A stretch of 64,000 nucleotides of DNA from Anniella stebbinsi. Taxonomy: Eukaryota; Chordata; Lepidosauria; Squamata; Anniellidae. This document shows, piece after piece, positions 1 to 10,790 of the stretch (positions are counted from its first letter, which is position 1; each line of letters begins with the position of its first letter). The notes beneath the pieces are model-generated. The model made no database searches. It was not told where the DNA came from and saw nothing but the letters and a program-made list of their open reading frames with translations. The translations under genes were made by a program, and so were the position numbers. The stretch lies in assembly GCA_029215795.1 (NCBI GenBank), contig JARDYH010000002.1, positions 62,535,001-62,599,000 on the forward strand, written 5' to 3'.

Positions 1-94
1 TTCAAACTGTACCTGAGTCAGAGAGATTGTAATTTGCAATCCATACACACATCTCTTCCAGTCCTGTTCACACCTTCAGATTGAAGATATTCCA

Positions 95-360
95 GAAAGT
101 GTAGTGATCATCACCACTTTGAATGGCTTTAAAGGGGATTGGGAAAATTTCTGGAGCAGAAGGCTATCAATGGCTACTAATCTTGATGGCTATCTTCCAG
201 TGTCAGGGAGAGTATGCAGTGTGCTGGGGAATATGGGCAGGAAGGTGCTGTTGTCCTGCCTGTGGATTTCACATGGGCAGCTGGTTGGCCACTGTGTGAA
301 CAGAATGCTGGATAGATGGACCTTGGTCTGATCCAGCATGGCTCTTGTTATGTTCTTAAA
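95..360 (+). mobile_element. CR1/L3-like LINE 3' fragment
   Basis: The stretch ends in a block reading roughly 'gaacagaatgctgga..gatggacc..ggtctgatccagcatggc' followed by TTATGTTCTTA. The same block recurs at 16495-16806 and, inverted, near 2144 and 25735, so it is a dispersed repeat. The octamer-like tail resembles the short 3' repeats of CR1/L3-type LINEs, which is the basis for the assignment. No coding capacity is visible. It could instead be a SINE that uses a CR1 tail. Confidence 0.55.
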
Positions 361-420
361 TTTTGACTCATTCCCCTGAAGTTATGTGTTCTTAGTTACT
401 ATTGTTAGAAGTTACTATTG

Positions 421-1716
421 TTAGAAGTAAAAGACCAAGAATGCCAAAAATATACAGATATAGACTCACACAAGATGGGGGATGGAGCATACCAAATTTG
501 AAAATATATTATGAGGCATATCAATTAAGATATATATTAGCAATAACAAAGGAAGACGGAGATTTGCAGTGGGTAGAAATAGAGAGGGAATTGATGGGTC
601 TTAAAAAAGAAGAAGACATACAAAATTTGCTGTATAATAAAAAATATATCAAAAAATTAATGGGAAACAAACAAAGTATAATAAGAGGAATTTTGAAAGT
701 ATGGTATTATAAAAAAGGATGCCAAGTATATCACCTCTAACACCAATTTGGATACACCCAGAATTTGATATTTTAAAAAAGGCAATAACCAAAAGTAAAT
801 TAAAAGAAATAAGATTAATACAGATGAAAAACTTTTACGAACAAGAAAATCCAATAACACAAGAAATATGGAATAGGAGAGTACAAAATGTTGAAATATC
901 ATGGATGGCATAGTTGCAGATTGACAAATTTATCAGAAATGGAAAGATAGTAAAGGAGAGTACAAAGGAGCTAACTGAGTGGGAAAATTTTATAGACAAT
1001 TATAAGGATGGAGATAAGGGACTGATTACACAAATATATAGAATTATAATAAGACAGGAAACTGGAGGGAATGATATTATACAACAGACATGGCAAGAAG
1101 ATCTGGATCAAGAAATTGAAGATAGAGAGTGGGGAAGTATATTTGAAAAATTCCCATTCAAAACTACCTCCACAAAGATAAGAGAAGGGGCTTTAAAAAT
1201 GATACAAAAATGGTATTTAACTCCAGTGAAGGTAGCAAAAATGAACAGAAATGCGACCCCAGAATGTTGGAGAGGATGCACAGAGTTTGGAACAAATTTG
1301 CATATGTGGTGGGAATGTAATAGAGTAAGGAAATTTTGGGATAAGGTTTTTCAAAAAATAGAAAAGGTCACTGCTCAAAGAATTAATAGAACAGCTGAAC
1401 TAGCTCTTTTGAATATGTTTGTTAAAGAAAATAGTGATGTAAAGGACAAAATATTGATTGGATTTATGCTGACTGCAGCAAGGCAACAGATAGCTAGTAA
1501 TTGGAAAACAGCTAGGGGGTTAACAATTAAGGTGTGGGGAAAAATTGTGGAATATAGCAATGAATGAAAAATTAACACAGAAACTTAGAGTCTATAGAGG
1601 AAAAAAGAAGAGGGATACATTTAGAAGAGAATGGTTTGCATATATAGATTATATGGAAAAAGATCCAAATAAGAACGATATTGCGGAAGCATACAAAAAG
1701 TTATGGGACTCCTGAA
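421..1716 (+). pseudogene. L1 ORF2 C-terminal remnant
   Basis: This is the carboxy-terminal third of the L1 endonuclease/reverse-transcriptase protein, downstream of the RT domain, spread over frames by indels. The first segment (421-740) holds the post-RT motif 'GGWSIPNLKIYY'. The segment at 914-1567 holds the Cys/His cluster C-W-R-G-C..G..L-H-M-W-W-E-C (residues about 119-134 of that frame), the zinc-binding-like C domain of L1 ORF2. The last segment continues in another frame from 1560 to a stop near 1716, with 'EAYKKLWDS' at the end. No endonuclease or RT catalytic residues are present because the insertion is 5'-truncated. It cannot be functional. Confidence 0.85.
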
Positions 1717-1903
1717 AAGAAAGAAGAGATAGAGAAGAAGTTGGAAGAAAATAAGAAGAGAACAGAGGCAAATTAACCAATAAAAAAGAGGAAGAGGGGG
1801 GGAAGGGGGATAAATAAATAATAGTAACGGTGTTAAAATGGTGGATGAATCATGTAAGATATGTAAAAACGAAATAAAGATGTATTTACAACAACAACAA
1901 CAA
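421..1903 (+). mobile_element. 5'-truncated L1 retrotransposon (L1-a)
   Basis: A 3' piece of an L1 LINE inserted by target-primed reverse transcription. The 12-bp direct repeat AAGTTACTATTG flanks it at 409-420 and 1904-1915, and its 3' end is a (CAA)n/A-rich tail just before the right duplication. The interior codes for the end of ORF2 (separate entry). The 5' edge is ambiguous by a few bases because GTTACTATTGTTAGAA is itself repeated at 395-426. Homology to the other two L1s in the window is clear at protein level. Confidence 0.9.
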
Positions 1904-2143
1904 AAGTTACTATTGTGCGATGGAGACAGGAAGGAATGTCCCAAACAAGCAGAAGAAAGGTCTGGGTGGGATAGGGAAAAGTCCACAAGGATTTCCCATC
2001 CACCAAGACCCCGGGTTTTATGGAGTGAAGCTACCACTTCTTCAGTTACATAGCTGTAACTTCTTATATCCAGATTGACTTGCTGATTTAGAGGGTCAGA
2101 CTCTATGCTCTTTATAAACTTCTCTGTGGAACAAGAGAACATA

Positions 2144-2440
2144 TGATCCGAAGATGAGCCTGCTGGGTCAGACCAAACATCTATCTAGTCCAGAATTGTG
2201 TTTTCCACAGTTGCCAAATGGATGCTTCTTTTCTGGGAAGCCCACAAACAGGGCATAAAGCCACAAGGAAGCTAGTAGTACTCCCCTGGGGTTGCACTCC
2301 AGCAACAGAGACAACTTCCCTCTAAATCTGGAGGTTTTGTTCCTAGAGGTAACTGCTCTGACTACAAGGAGAGATGTTTGAAGTAAAGCAATAAAAAAGC
2401 TAGATTGTGAGCCACCAAGCCATCTGAAAAGCAGTACTGA
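2144..2440 (-). mobile_element. CR1/L3-like LINE fragment, inverted
   Basis: Starts with 'agcctgctgggtcagacca..catctatctagtcca', the reverse complement of the 3' block seen at 95-360 and 16495-16806, and continues with the upstream part ('agcaacagag..'). It is a diverged minus-strand copy of the same dispersed repeat, without target-site duplication or coding capacity that I can see. Confidence 0.5.
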
Positions 2441-2559
2441 CCCCAAAGAAAGCAGAGGGAAGGGCCCAGGATAGATTGTGCTAAGGATGGGTACATCTGT
2501 GGATTTTGATCTTGTTCCACCACAGTTCTGTATGAGCCCCCCCTTTTTTTTTAGGCACA

Positions 2560-2850
2560 GAAGTCCATCAGTATTTTTATGTGCATTTTTCAAGTGTAGA
2601 TATTTTTGTGCACATTTTTCAAATATACACATTTTTGTACACATGCCACCTTGGCTATAGCATGTTTATGTACATTTTAGAAATGAAAACAGTGGTGGGT
2701 TTTTTTGCACATTTTTCAGACGTGTGCACGTTATTGAACACATTTTTTTGTTTCACAGAAAACCTGGAAATGTATGGATTTTTGACTGCAGTTGTTTTCA
2801 GTTTCAAAACTCAAAGAAGCACATTTTTCACCCATTCTAATCTGCACTGT
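2560..2850. repeat. Dispersed AT-rich repeat with recurring CACATTTTT
   Basis: A phased, degenerate run of 'gtgcacatttttcaaatatacacatttttg'-like units broken into short imperfect copies. Related stretches occur at 12300-12670 and 27229-27580. The family is not recognised. The copies at 12300 and 27229 are bordered by 'gggatgg' and 'catccct/catctc' motifs, so this could be the interior of another hAT-like element. Confidence 0.35.
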
Positions 2851-3643
2851 CTCCCCTGTAGGCTCCACTGGGCTCAGAAAACATGTCAGCCTTGATCCTG
2901 GCAGAAGTTCATCATGTGAAATTGTCAAGGTTAAAGTCATGCTGTGATTATTGTGATCTGGTTCTGATGTTACAGCATCAAAATGAATGTGGGAAACCAG
3001 CTTGAGCTCCCTCACCTCTATATAGGCATTTGTGGTATTGGTGACATATTTTATGGTTGGACAGAGAGTTCTTAACAGTTTGATTATAACTTTCTAGTAG
3101 GGATGGATAAATCTGTCAGTTTTCCGTTCTGCTACATTTGATTTTTTTATATGTATCATTTTTTTCCTGTCCTGTAGATGAAGAAAGTTACCAATGTCGG
3201 CACTTATCTAAAACCAACCAAAATGAATTTTTCATCCATCTGCACTGGCTAGATTCAATAGATACAGCTATTCCATGGAAAAGGCCTTATTGTACCTGCC
3301 AGACATATAGCTGCTAAAGATAAGAATCCTATGAGAAAAAGAGGTGGCTACCCTAATTCAGTACTACAGGAATGATTGAATACACAGGGATTTAAACCCA
3401 GATTTTAAGAGCTCTCAAAGCCTTCTGCCTGAATGGGCAAAGTTTTGCATTCTCCCATATTCAAGTTGTTAAAATATAAAATTCTTTCCTTCCGGTACAT
3501 GATGAAATTTGTAAACTTTGGTAAGTTCTTACCAAAACATGAACCAAACTTTACTCTCTGTCATCTTCCCTTTCTAGTAACTGACAAGGACAAGAAGATT
3601 AGAGTAAGGTGGTAGAGAGATACAGCCCATCCCAAGATGGAAT
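2851..3643. other. Unassigned intergenic DNA
   Basis: No gene, RNA or confident mobile element is visible here. A short stretch at 3098-3235 begins 'agggatggataaatc' and ends 'ttcatccatctgcac', loosely like inverted-repeat termini, but it is too weak to call. Confidence 0.4.
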
Positions 3644-3657
3644 AGAATCTAGCTTTG

Positions 3658-4102
3658 AGCAAGTCCGAAGATAGCTTTATTGGGTTTATTTGATAAAGAA
3701 TATGGTAATAATAATATTAAAGAATTAATAAATAATCTCCTGACTCAGGCAAGACTTATGATAGCCAAAAATTGGAAAACACAAGGGGATTATTGTATGG
3801 AAGAGTGGTATAAAGGAGTGTGGGATATTGCTATTAATGACAGATTAACTTGTGCAATGAAAGTAAAGATGGGATTAACTAAAAAGAATGATTTTGGAAG
3901 GATTTGGGCTATGTTTCTAGAATATGTTTTAGAAAAGGGGAGAGGATATACACCATCTAAAGAATCAATGCAGTTTTGGGGAATTTATAAGCAATAGGGT
4001 TAGAAGGTCTCGGGGGGTAGGGAGCACGGGGGGCTGTTGAGGCTTTGTATTGTGTATTGTTATGTTATATGTAGAAATCAATAAAATTATTAAAAAAAAA
4101 AA
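3658..4102 (+). mobile_element. 5'-truncated L1 retrotransposon (L1-b)
   Basis: A short L1 insertion flanked by a perfect 14-bp target-site duplication AGAATCTAGCTTTG at 3644-3657 and 4103-4116. The 3' end is A-rich (poly(A) of about 12) after 'caataaaatt'. The 3' untranslated region is G-rich (runs of 6, 3 and 6 G around 4012-4032), a feature also known from mammalian L1s. It is closely related in sequence to the 3' end of the full-length L1 at 35762-43098. The perfect duplication suggests a fairly recent insertion. Confidence 0.93.
3680..3997 (+). pseudogene. L1 ORF2 extreme C-terminus
   Basis: About 105 codons corresponding to the last part of L1 ORF2. They align by eye over their whole length with the last 100 residues of the L1 at 42660-42970 (shared 'NNLL..ARLMIA.NWK.QG.Y..EEWY..VWDI.IND.LTC' pattern). 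The frame is intact but has no catalytic domain. It is only the tail of the protein caught by 5' truncation during insertion, so it is not a gene. Confidence 0.88.
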
Positions 4103-4162
4103 AGAATCTAGCTTTGTGATATGACAAAGCCAAAGCTTAGCTGTACTATAGCGACAAAACAC

Positions 4163-4625
4163 TGAGCTCATGTACACCTAAGGGTGTAGAGGGAGGGGGG
4201 AATAGTGGACTTACCTGCTTCTGCAATCCTCCCTCGGTAACGGCCGCACAACATCCTGGAAGGGAAGAGGATGCTGCGGGTACCAGGGTTTTTTTTGAGG
4301 AGGAACCACGCATGGTGAAAAATGTAAGTAACCTCCCCACCAAATCCCACACCCATCCCCCCCATCCTTCACCCAACCCTCATGGACATGGAGTCACCCT
4401 GTGCAGCTCTGTGCTCATTTGAGGACCCAGGGGGCTGTGCCACACCAGCCGTGTTCCTCAGGATTGTCCCAGGACCATGGAAAAACCAGGTTATCCCCGG
4501 TTTCAGTTATCCCGGGGTCGTCTCTAGGTCATCCCCAGTTGATCCTGGATCCCCTGTGCTTCATATGGATGCACAGGGACAACCTAGAGATGACCAAAGG
4601 ATATCTGGCAGGTGTAGACATGGCC
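4163..4625. mobile_element. Putative inverted-repeat element (CTACACCTGCC family)
   Basis: The left end 'GAGCTCATGTACACCTAAGG' and the right end 'GGCAGGTGTAGACATGGCC' are imperfect inverted complements. The same terminus opens the element at 43303 (GGGGCTTGTCTACACCTGCC) and closes it near 44264, so at least two copies exist. The interior (4480-4640) has short inverted repeats of the ATCCC/GGGAT type and no open frame of interest. Superfamily is unknown and no target-site duplication was found. Confidence 0.45.
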
Positions 4626-5869
4626 TCTGTTGCCCAAAGAGTATTACAGGTATCTTGTCCTGGGAAGATTTGAAATAGGGACATTTCATTTCAAATCTCA
4701 TGGCCTTTGAAGATCAACAGGTAATTAGCTGAGTCATCAAAATTTCCAGTGTAGACCATGTCTGTGCTAAACAAGTTGTCTGTTCCTGCATTAAGACATT
4801 ATTCTAGTACTAATAAAGTTTTCATGATGGTGGTGGTAGGATTTTTTGTTTGCAGGGGGGATTCATTTTGAATGCACTCTGTGCACTCAGCTTAACTAAT
4901 GATCGAGCCAAGTTAGTAAAAAAATAACTTGTACACACCAGCATGAATGATGGGAAGTGCAAATATATACTTGTTCCACCAATTTCACATTCCATGCTGG
5001 TACATTCAACATGACTTCCTGGAATTAAACCAAGCATCTTAAAAAAAAAATCAATGCCTAGAAGAATTGCTCTAGTGTTCAGCAAAAGAAAAGTAACCCC
5101 AAAAACACAAGAAAAAAGTGACACGTTAAAATTAAAACATATCAATTAATTTTTTGATAAACTTCAGCAAAAAGTTCCTCATTTCTACCCTATTCAATTT
5201 TAACACAAATGTGTCACAGTGGAAGTTGTTTAATGTAATAGCTGACTATCTGGATAGTGGCTATCTACATTCAAATCAATATTTTGTTTTATGTTTAAGG
5301 AACTGTAAGAGAAACATTGTCCTGTTTCATCTCACTTTCACATCCCCCCCAATTAACTTTTGTCAGTGTATTTAAATATGCATTCATTTATATTCAAAGC
5401 ATATGTCTAGGCAAAATTCCTCCCCAAAAATGGACTTCTACTAGCAGTTTTGGGCACCCAGTTTTTATCTGGACTACCATAGAGAAGAAAGTGTTAACCA
5501 TGGTCTTGATCCTGAAGAAAAAGAAGAAGATACATTAGAAATGCAATCCTGTGCATGTTTAGACAGATTCTGTCTAGGGAATGCTGGGAGTTGTAGGAAT
5601 TTTCCCTGTCTGAGTGCAGTCAATAAGAAAACACCCTAAATTTGTGGGTGCATTTAATGTATCAGCTAGTTTAGCTCTTAGCTACACTAAGCGAACAAAA
5701 GCCCTAGAAAGAAGCATTCTGTAATAACTTTAGTTGTTAATATTTTATGATATTCATGCCAAACAACTTGCTATCATATTTTATACAATTCCATGATAGA
5801 CACCTTTTTCTCAAATAGGCCTATCTAAAACTGAATTTGTAACTCACTTGCATTCCATTAGATGTCCAT
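4626..5869. other. Unassigned intergenic DNA
   Basis: AT-rich. The segment near 5537-5580 reads 'aatgcaatcctgtgcatgttta', close to a reptile dispersed repeat that also seems present inverted at 58376-58432. Nothing else is recognised and there is no gene signal. Confidence 0.4.
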
Positions 5870-5978
5870 TCCCCGCTCTACTGGCACGGCTTGGGCGGGA
5901 AACTGGCCTTTGTGGTGGGGAGGAGGAGTAATAAAAGTCCCACGTGTGTGCACATGTGGGCCAGGTGATGTAGGGATG

Positions 5979-6004
5979 GGGCCGAGCCTATAAAGGCTCG
6001 GCCC
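5979..6004 (+). promoter_or_regulatory. TATA box in a perfect palindrome, likely Ngaro-1 promoter
   Basis: GGGCCGAGCC and GGCTCGGCCC form perfect 10-bp inverted arms around TATAAA (5989-5994). It lies at the upstream edge of the element, about 0.9 kb before the gag-like region. Ngaro-2 has a comparable but weaker arrangement near 46850 (CGGCT-TAAAT-AGCCG). I infer a pol II core promoter. The palindrome could also be part of a terminal repeat. Confidence 0.5.
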
Positions 6005-6874
6005 ACCCGTGATCCAGCCTCTCTGGATTTTTGGCTCCTCGTGAGGCAGCTTACCAGAGAGCTCTTCAACGCTGCTCAGGCGAGGCCTTTGAAGCTGCGG
6101 GCGTCAATTTGGAGCGGATGGAGGAGAGCAGCCTTTGCTCTCCCTGCAACGGCAATCTTGGGCAAGTGATGGCAGAGGTGATTTCAGTGGCAGGGGCAAT
6201 GTCTCATGACGATTTTGCAGACAACAGCAGCGACTCCTGTTTTTTCGGCCCCAGTTCCAGCGGCTTTGGGAGACAGCATGGGATCTCGCTGACTCCAGCT
6301 GCAGTGGCAGCTAATAGGGGAAAGGGAACATGGTGCGGAGGCGACACGTTCCAGCCTTCAGTCACAAGCACAACCTTGCCTGCCACTACAGCCCCACCTC
6401 CTTCTTTAATTAACTGCAGCCTAGCTCACGCCTTTTGGGCATAAGGCCTTATCACCTGTCTATAATGATTTAAGCCCATTTGGCCCTGTAGCCTTATATC
6501 CCCCACCCTCCTGTGACTTGGGTGACTTGAGGACTCAAGGCCCAGCCCTTCGATGGCCTTGTTAATAAAAGGCTTTATTGTTTGGGTGGCTTTACTCCTT
6601 AGGAGGTGCATTATAGCCCATTCAGGGGCTTATATTAGGGTATATACCTTGCTTTGTGGCAACACTGGCACAGATACATATTATGCCCTGCTCCCTTTCC
6701 AGCTCTGTTCATTAGCTTTGTCGTGCCCTGATATCCATTTAGGAGATCTTTGTTTAGTGGTTAGATTTTGGAACTGGGTGTGGAGATCTAGGCTTGACAT
6801 GGTTAGAGTTTGGACTGGGAGAATAGATCCATTTTATTTCCGCTGCTAAAATAGAAAGTAGGTAAAGTCTGGAA

Positions 6875-8370
6875 ATGCCTCCTAAAAAGGGCATGGGTGT
6901 CAGGAAAGGCAAGGGCAAGGCTCCACGCCACCCAGCCAAGCACCCACCACCCACCACAACCCCTCTTCTTCCTCAGACGAAGAGGGGTTAGACATTAAAT
7001 CTGTGTTGAAGCTTCTTTCTGCCTTAGAAAGGGATAATGCTAAATTAAGACAGGAATTAGCGGATAAAAAGGCTCTCGACCAGGGTGTGCAGACGATAGT
7101 TAGGCATGTTAATAGAACCAGGAATGTTGTTTCAGGAACCAGTTCCACAGTAGATGATGCCAGGCCTTCCAATATTACAGGAGTCACTACACCTGAAGAG
7201 CCTCAGGAGTTCCAATCTTCTGTTCCTGGACCATCTGGGATGGGGTTCATTGGCAACTCAACTCAGTCAGTACTCAGCACACACATCACCATCTTTGCCA
7301 AGCTGGCCAGCATTAAATCCTTGGGGTTTTCCACCATGGTGCATGAGTCAAATGTGGCAATTTTCTCAGCTAATTGAGTATGAGGAGACTGGAACGACTC
7401 AGCAGGGCCTTTATTAGACTCATGTGCCAGTGTGGCAAGCCGCATCTGGCTCACCTGACAATAATATGCCCACAGTAATTCTAGTAGGGTCACAGGTGAA
7501 GACAGTCACTACGGCTGCGTCTTCCCAGTGACGGTTAGTCAAACTACCCAAACTGAGCAGGTATCGGGACAAGAGACATCTAGCATTGATTCTTATGCTT
7601 CCATGAAAGACTCCATGTTTCCTTATGGGGCTGTATCAACTCCTTTGGGCTACCATCTTTTGCCTGCCACAAAGGAGAAGATATGGAAGGGAACATATAT
7701 TGATATTTTTTCCCTTCTCTTCAGGGAGGAGGAGAATAAGGATAAAGACAGGGACTATGAATGTAGTAGAAAAAGAAAGTTGAACGGACCTGGGCCAATT
7801 GGCTAGCAGGATACATTATATTTATGGGTGTAGCCCAACAAAAACATCAGGATAAGGGTATGGTCTTGACGAAATATCTGGATATGATATTTCGCTGTTA
7901 TACTGAGTATTCTGGGCCTGCTTGGCTAGCTTATGAAGAAGCATTTCATCTTAAGGTGGTCTTCAACCCAGAAATAAAATGGAATGTGAAGGTGCTGGAA
8001 CTGTGGCTACAGTTTTTGACTCAAGCCAAATCAATTCCAGGCACTAGAGCTGATAGTGGACATATATTGTCTTGACTGGCGGGGCCTTTTCCATGAGGCC
8101 CCACCGGGCAAACGGTTCAACCCCATCTGTTCTGTTGGGAGTTTAGCTCCAAAGGGGTACGCCACAGGAACCCATGCAGATTTAGTCATGAGTGTTCCAT
8201 GTGTGGGGGATCTCACCCATATTCTGGATGCCCATGCGCAAGACAGAATAAGAGATTCAAAGATATACACCTGGGACATAAGCCCTCTAACCCAGGCCCT
8301 CCTGCAAAAGGGACCAAGCCCAATTAAGCTGGATACCTTATGCTCTTTACTGCGTCATTATCCATGAAAG
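6875..8370 (+). pseudogene. Ngaro-1 gag-like ORF, frameshifted
   Basis: A basic N-terminus opens at an ATG at 6875 (M-P-P-K-K..) and shifts frame near 6965 into an acidic-then-coiled stretch (S-S-D-E-E, then 'LLSALERDNAKLRQELADKK', heptad-like, 7003-7080). A central region (7628-7760) with 'PLGYHLLPATKEKIWKG' is shared with Ngaro-2 ('PLGYHLLLATRDEILKG', 48925-48980). At the end, in a frame read from about 8133, a cysteine-rich domain C-W-E-F-S-S..C-R-F-S-H-E-C-S-M-C-G-G-S-H..C is visible. Ngaro-2 has the complete form, C-x8-C-x4-C-x3-H followed by C-x2-C-x3-H-x4-C. In Ngaro-1 the second Cys is Arg. The likely role was nucleic-acid-binding structural protein. Several stops and shifts make it dead. 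Confidence 0.65.
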
Positions 8371-8539
8371 AATGATGCAGAGCTTTTGTCAAATGGTTTT
8401 CTCTACGGGTTTAGGATTCCTTATCAAGGCATTAGGTCTTTTATTTTTTCCAGGAATCAGGCTTCCATACATGGGATGGAGGAGGTAGTCCTGGAAAAAA
8501 ATTGTAAGGAAGTAAGGGCTGGCTGAGTTTTAGGCCCCT

Positions 8540-9440
8540 TCTCACAAGTCCCATTGCCTGTTCGAGTCTCTCCATTAGGCATTTTTCCAAAAAAGACCCC
8601 TGGCGAGTATCGCGTAATACATAATTTATCACATCCATGTGGTGGGTCAAGTAATGATTTCATCCCTTTTGAATTATGTACAGTTCATTATGCTTCCTTT
8701 GACAGCACCATACGTATGGTATGATGTTGTGGAAAGGGGGCTTTAATGGGAAAGTGTGATATTAAATCAGCCTTTCGCCTCCTACCTGTACACCCAGAGG
8801 ATTTTGACCTTCTGGGGTTTTCCTTTCAAGACCAGTTTTATGTAGATAGAGCCCTTCCTATGGGGTGCTCTATATCTTGTTCGATCTTTGAGAGGTTTAG
8901 CACTTTTCTGGAATGGGCTTGGAGGCGTCGAGCTGTCTCTAATAACTCTTCTCATTATTTAGATGATTTTCTGTTTTCTGGATTACCAAATCCAGATCAG
9001 CGTAAGCGCCATTTAGAGGAATTTGAGGCAATGGCCACTGATCTAGGTGTCCCACTGGCTCATGAGAAAACAGAAGGGCCTGCCACTACATGGAACCTTC
9101 TTGGGAATATGTATTGATTCTATGAAACAGAGTTGTAGCCTTCCTACGGACAAATTAGTCAAGCTCAGAAACTTAATAGATTCTGTTTATAGAGCTTGTA
9201 AGGTGACTCTCCATCAGTTGCAGGAATTGGTAGGACATCTGAACTTTGCTTATAGGGTAGTAGCACCTGGGTGCGCCTTCATCAGGTGCCTAATTGATGC
9301 CATGAAGGGTGCAAAGCGCCCCCTTTATCACATTCGAGGGTCTAGGGAAATGAGAGCAGATTTGGAATTTGGGTTCCCTTCATCCAACAGTATAATGGTG
9401 TCTCTTTTTGGAGACAGGAAGTTTTGTTAGAGGCACAATT
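8540..9440 (+). pseudogene. Ngaro-1 reverse transcriptase
   Basis: The RT domain is spread over two frames. An N-terminal block with 'SPLGIFPKKTPGEYRVIHN' (about 8568-8625) is followed by an in-frame stop near 8725. Motif A 'GKCDIKSAFRLLPV' (from 8746) keeps its aspartate. Then come 'ALPMGCSIS' (about 8850) and the catalytic HYLDDF box (about 8955-8972), intact as YLDD. The frame shifts near 9110 after 'TWNLLG' into a thumb/connection segment with 'KVTLHQLQELVGHLNFA' (9200-9250). This protein would copy element RNA to DNA. The catalytic residues survive, but the frame is broken by at least one stop and one shift. The matching Ngaro-2 domain lies at 49770-50800. Confidence 0.85.
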
Positions 9441-9830
9441 ACAGATATGTTCCGATGCATCTGGCGCTTATGGTTTTGGGGTAATCTTTATGGACTGATG
9501 GTGTGCACATCAGTGGCCTCAGCATTGGAGGGAAACTGCAGTTTGCAGGAATTTGACCTTTTTAGAGCTTTTTCCCATTGTGGTTGCTGTATGGCTCTGG
9601 GCTGCTGTCCATTTTTGTCCAATGCTGCTGTCCATTTTTGGTGTGACAATATGGCCACGGTTCATATAGTGAATTCTATGTCATCTAAAAACACACTGGT
9701 AATGAGACTGGTCAGAGCTATGACCTCCCGTTGCCTTCAATTTAATGTAGTCTTCTATGCCCGTCACATACCGGGGCTGGATAATGGAATCGCTGACTCT
9801 TTGTCGCATAACCAGATGTCCAGGTTCCAG
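9430..9830 (+). pseudogene. Ngaro-1 RNase H domain
   Basis: Follows the RT directly. In a frame around 9430-9490 one reads a 'SDASGAYGFGVIF' segment, the RNase H motif with the first acidic residue. Downstream are 'WCDNMATVHIVNS' (about 9635-9675) and 'RHIPGLDNGIADSLS' (about 9760-9805) with further conserved acidic positions. The frame changes between the first and second motif, so the domain is interrupted. Same order and motifs in Ngaro-2 (50740-51110). It would degrade the RNA strand of the hybrid. Confidence 0.78.
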
Positions 9831-9869
9831 GAGTTGGCATCTATGGCCAAACAGCATCAGGATCCCATG

Positions 9870-10790
9870 CCCAGCAGGCTGTGGGATCTTGGAGAACCAA
9901 AGCAATGGAGGCCATGATGGGATCAGTGGCACCCAGCACATGGGCAGTATATGAGAGAGCAGGTAGGGAATTCTGTGCATTGAGAGTGGAGCGTTCTTTG
10001 CCTGATCTTTGGCCCATACCCATTGATCACTTGCTGGAGTTCTGTGTGGCTTTACATCACAGAGGCATGGCTGCTAGAAAGCTGAATGGTAGGTTAGCGG
10101 GTCTATCCTTTTGGGCCAATATTTTTGGTCTGAAGGATACAACAGCGGACTTCAGGGTCAGGAAAATGCTTGAGGGATGGTCAAGATCTGCCCCTCCCAT
10201 TCCTGATTAGCGTTGTCCCATTACACCAGAGATCTTGCGTTGCTTACAGGAGCAATGGGTGACCCTGTGTTTCTCTAATTATGAGCAGGCTCTTTTCCAT
10301 GCGACTGTACTCACCACATTTTTGGGGACCTTTAGAATCAGTGAGGTCCTGGCCAATTCTAAATCAGATCAGTCTAGTTGTCCATTTCAATTGGGCGATG
10401 TTCAGCTTTTCCCCAGTAGAGTGGTGCTGCACCTTCGGCAGTCTAAGACGGACCAAAAGGGGTGTGGCGATTCAATTACACTAGTGGCAGCATGGTGCAA
10501 AGAGATCTGTCCTCTCATTGCGCTTCAATGTTTTCTTAACTTGCGAGGAAGAAAACCAGGTTTTCTTTTCTGCCATGATAACGGGTTGCCTTTAACATGT
10601 TATCAGTTCTGGTCAGTGGCCAAGAAGGCTCTGCAGGTGATGGATCTGGGTAACCATCAATTTGGAACACACTCTTTTAGGATAGGGGCGGCCTCTACAG
10701 CAGCTTCTGCTGAGCTGGGAGAGGCTAAGGTTCGTGCCATTGGGCAACGCGATCGGGGACATTGAAGGCATATGTGTGTAGTTGAGATTT
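9870..10790 (+). pseudogene. Ngaro-1 tyrosine recombinase
   Basis: The integrase of the element, phage-integrase/Cre fold family. The N-terminal SAM-like core-binding part is at 9881-10210, ending in a stop after 'GWSRSAPPIPD'. The catalytic part runs from 10235. The first Arg is in 'GTFRISEVL' (about 10328), and 'QSKTDQKG' (about 10440) is the beta-hairpin Lys region. The H-x-x-R motif is in 'GTHSFRIGAAS' (about 10666). A frameshift near 10745 puts the nucleophile out of frame, but the Tyr codon survives at 10771-10773 in the context L-K-A-Y-V. All four signature positions therefore remain in the DNA though not in one frame. Confidence 0.85.

Noticed and set aside
1621..2142. 173-codon minus-strand frame rich in Cys, Phe and Leu
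   Set aside because: Antisense of the A-rich L1 3' region and its (CAA)n tail, which gives artificial poly-Cys and hydrophobic runs.
6031..6444. 137-codon frame right after the Ngaro-1 TATA box
   Set aside because: No counterpart recognised in Ngaro-2 and no domain. Probably leader sequence, so not called as a gene.
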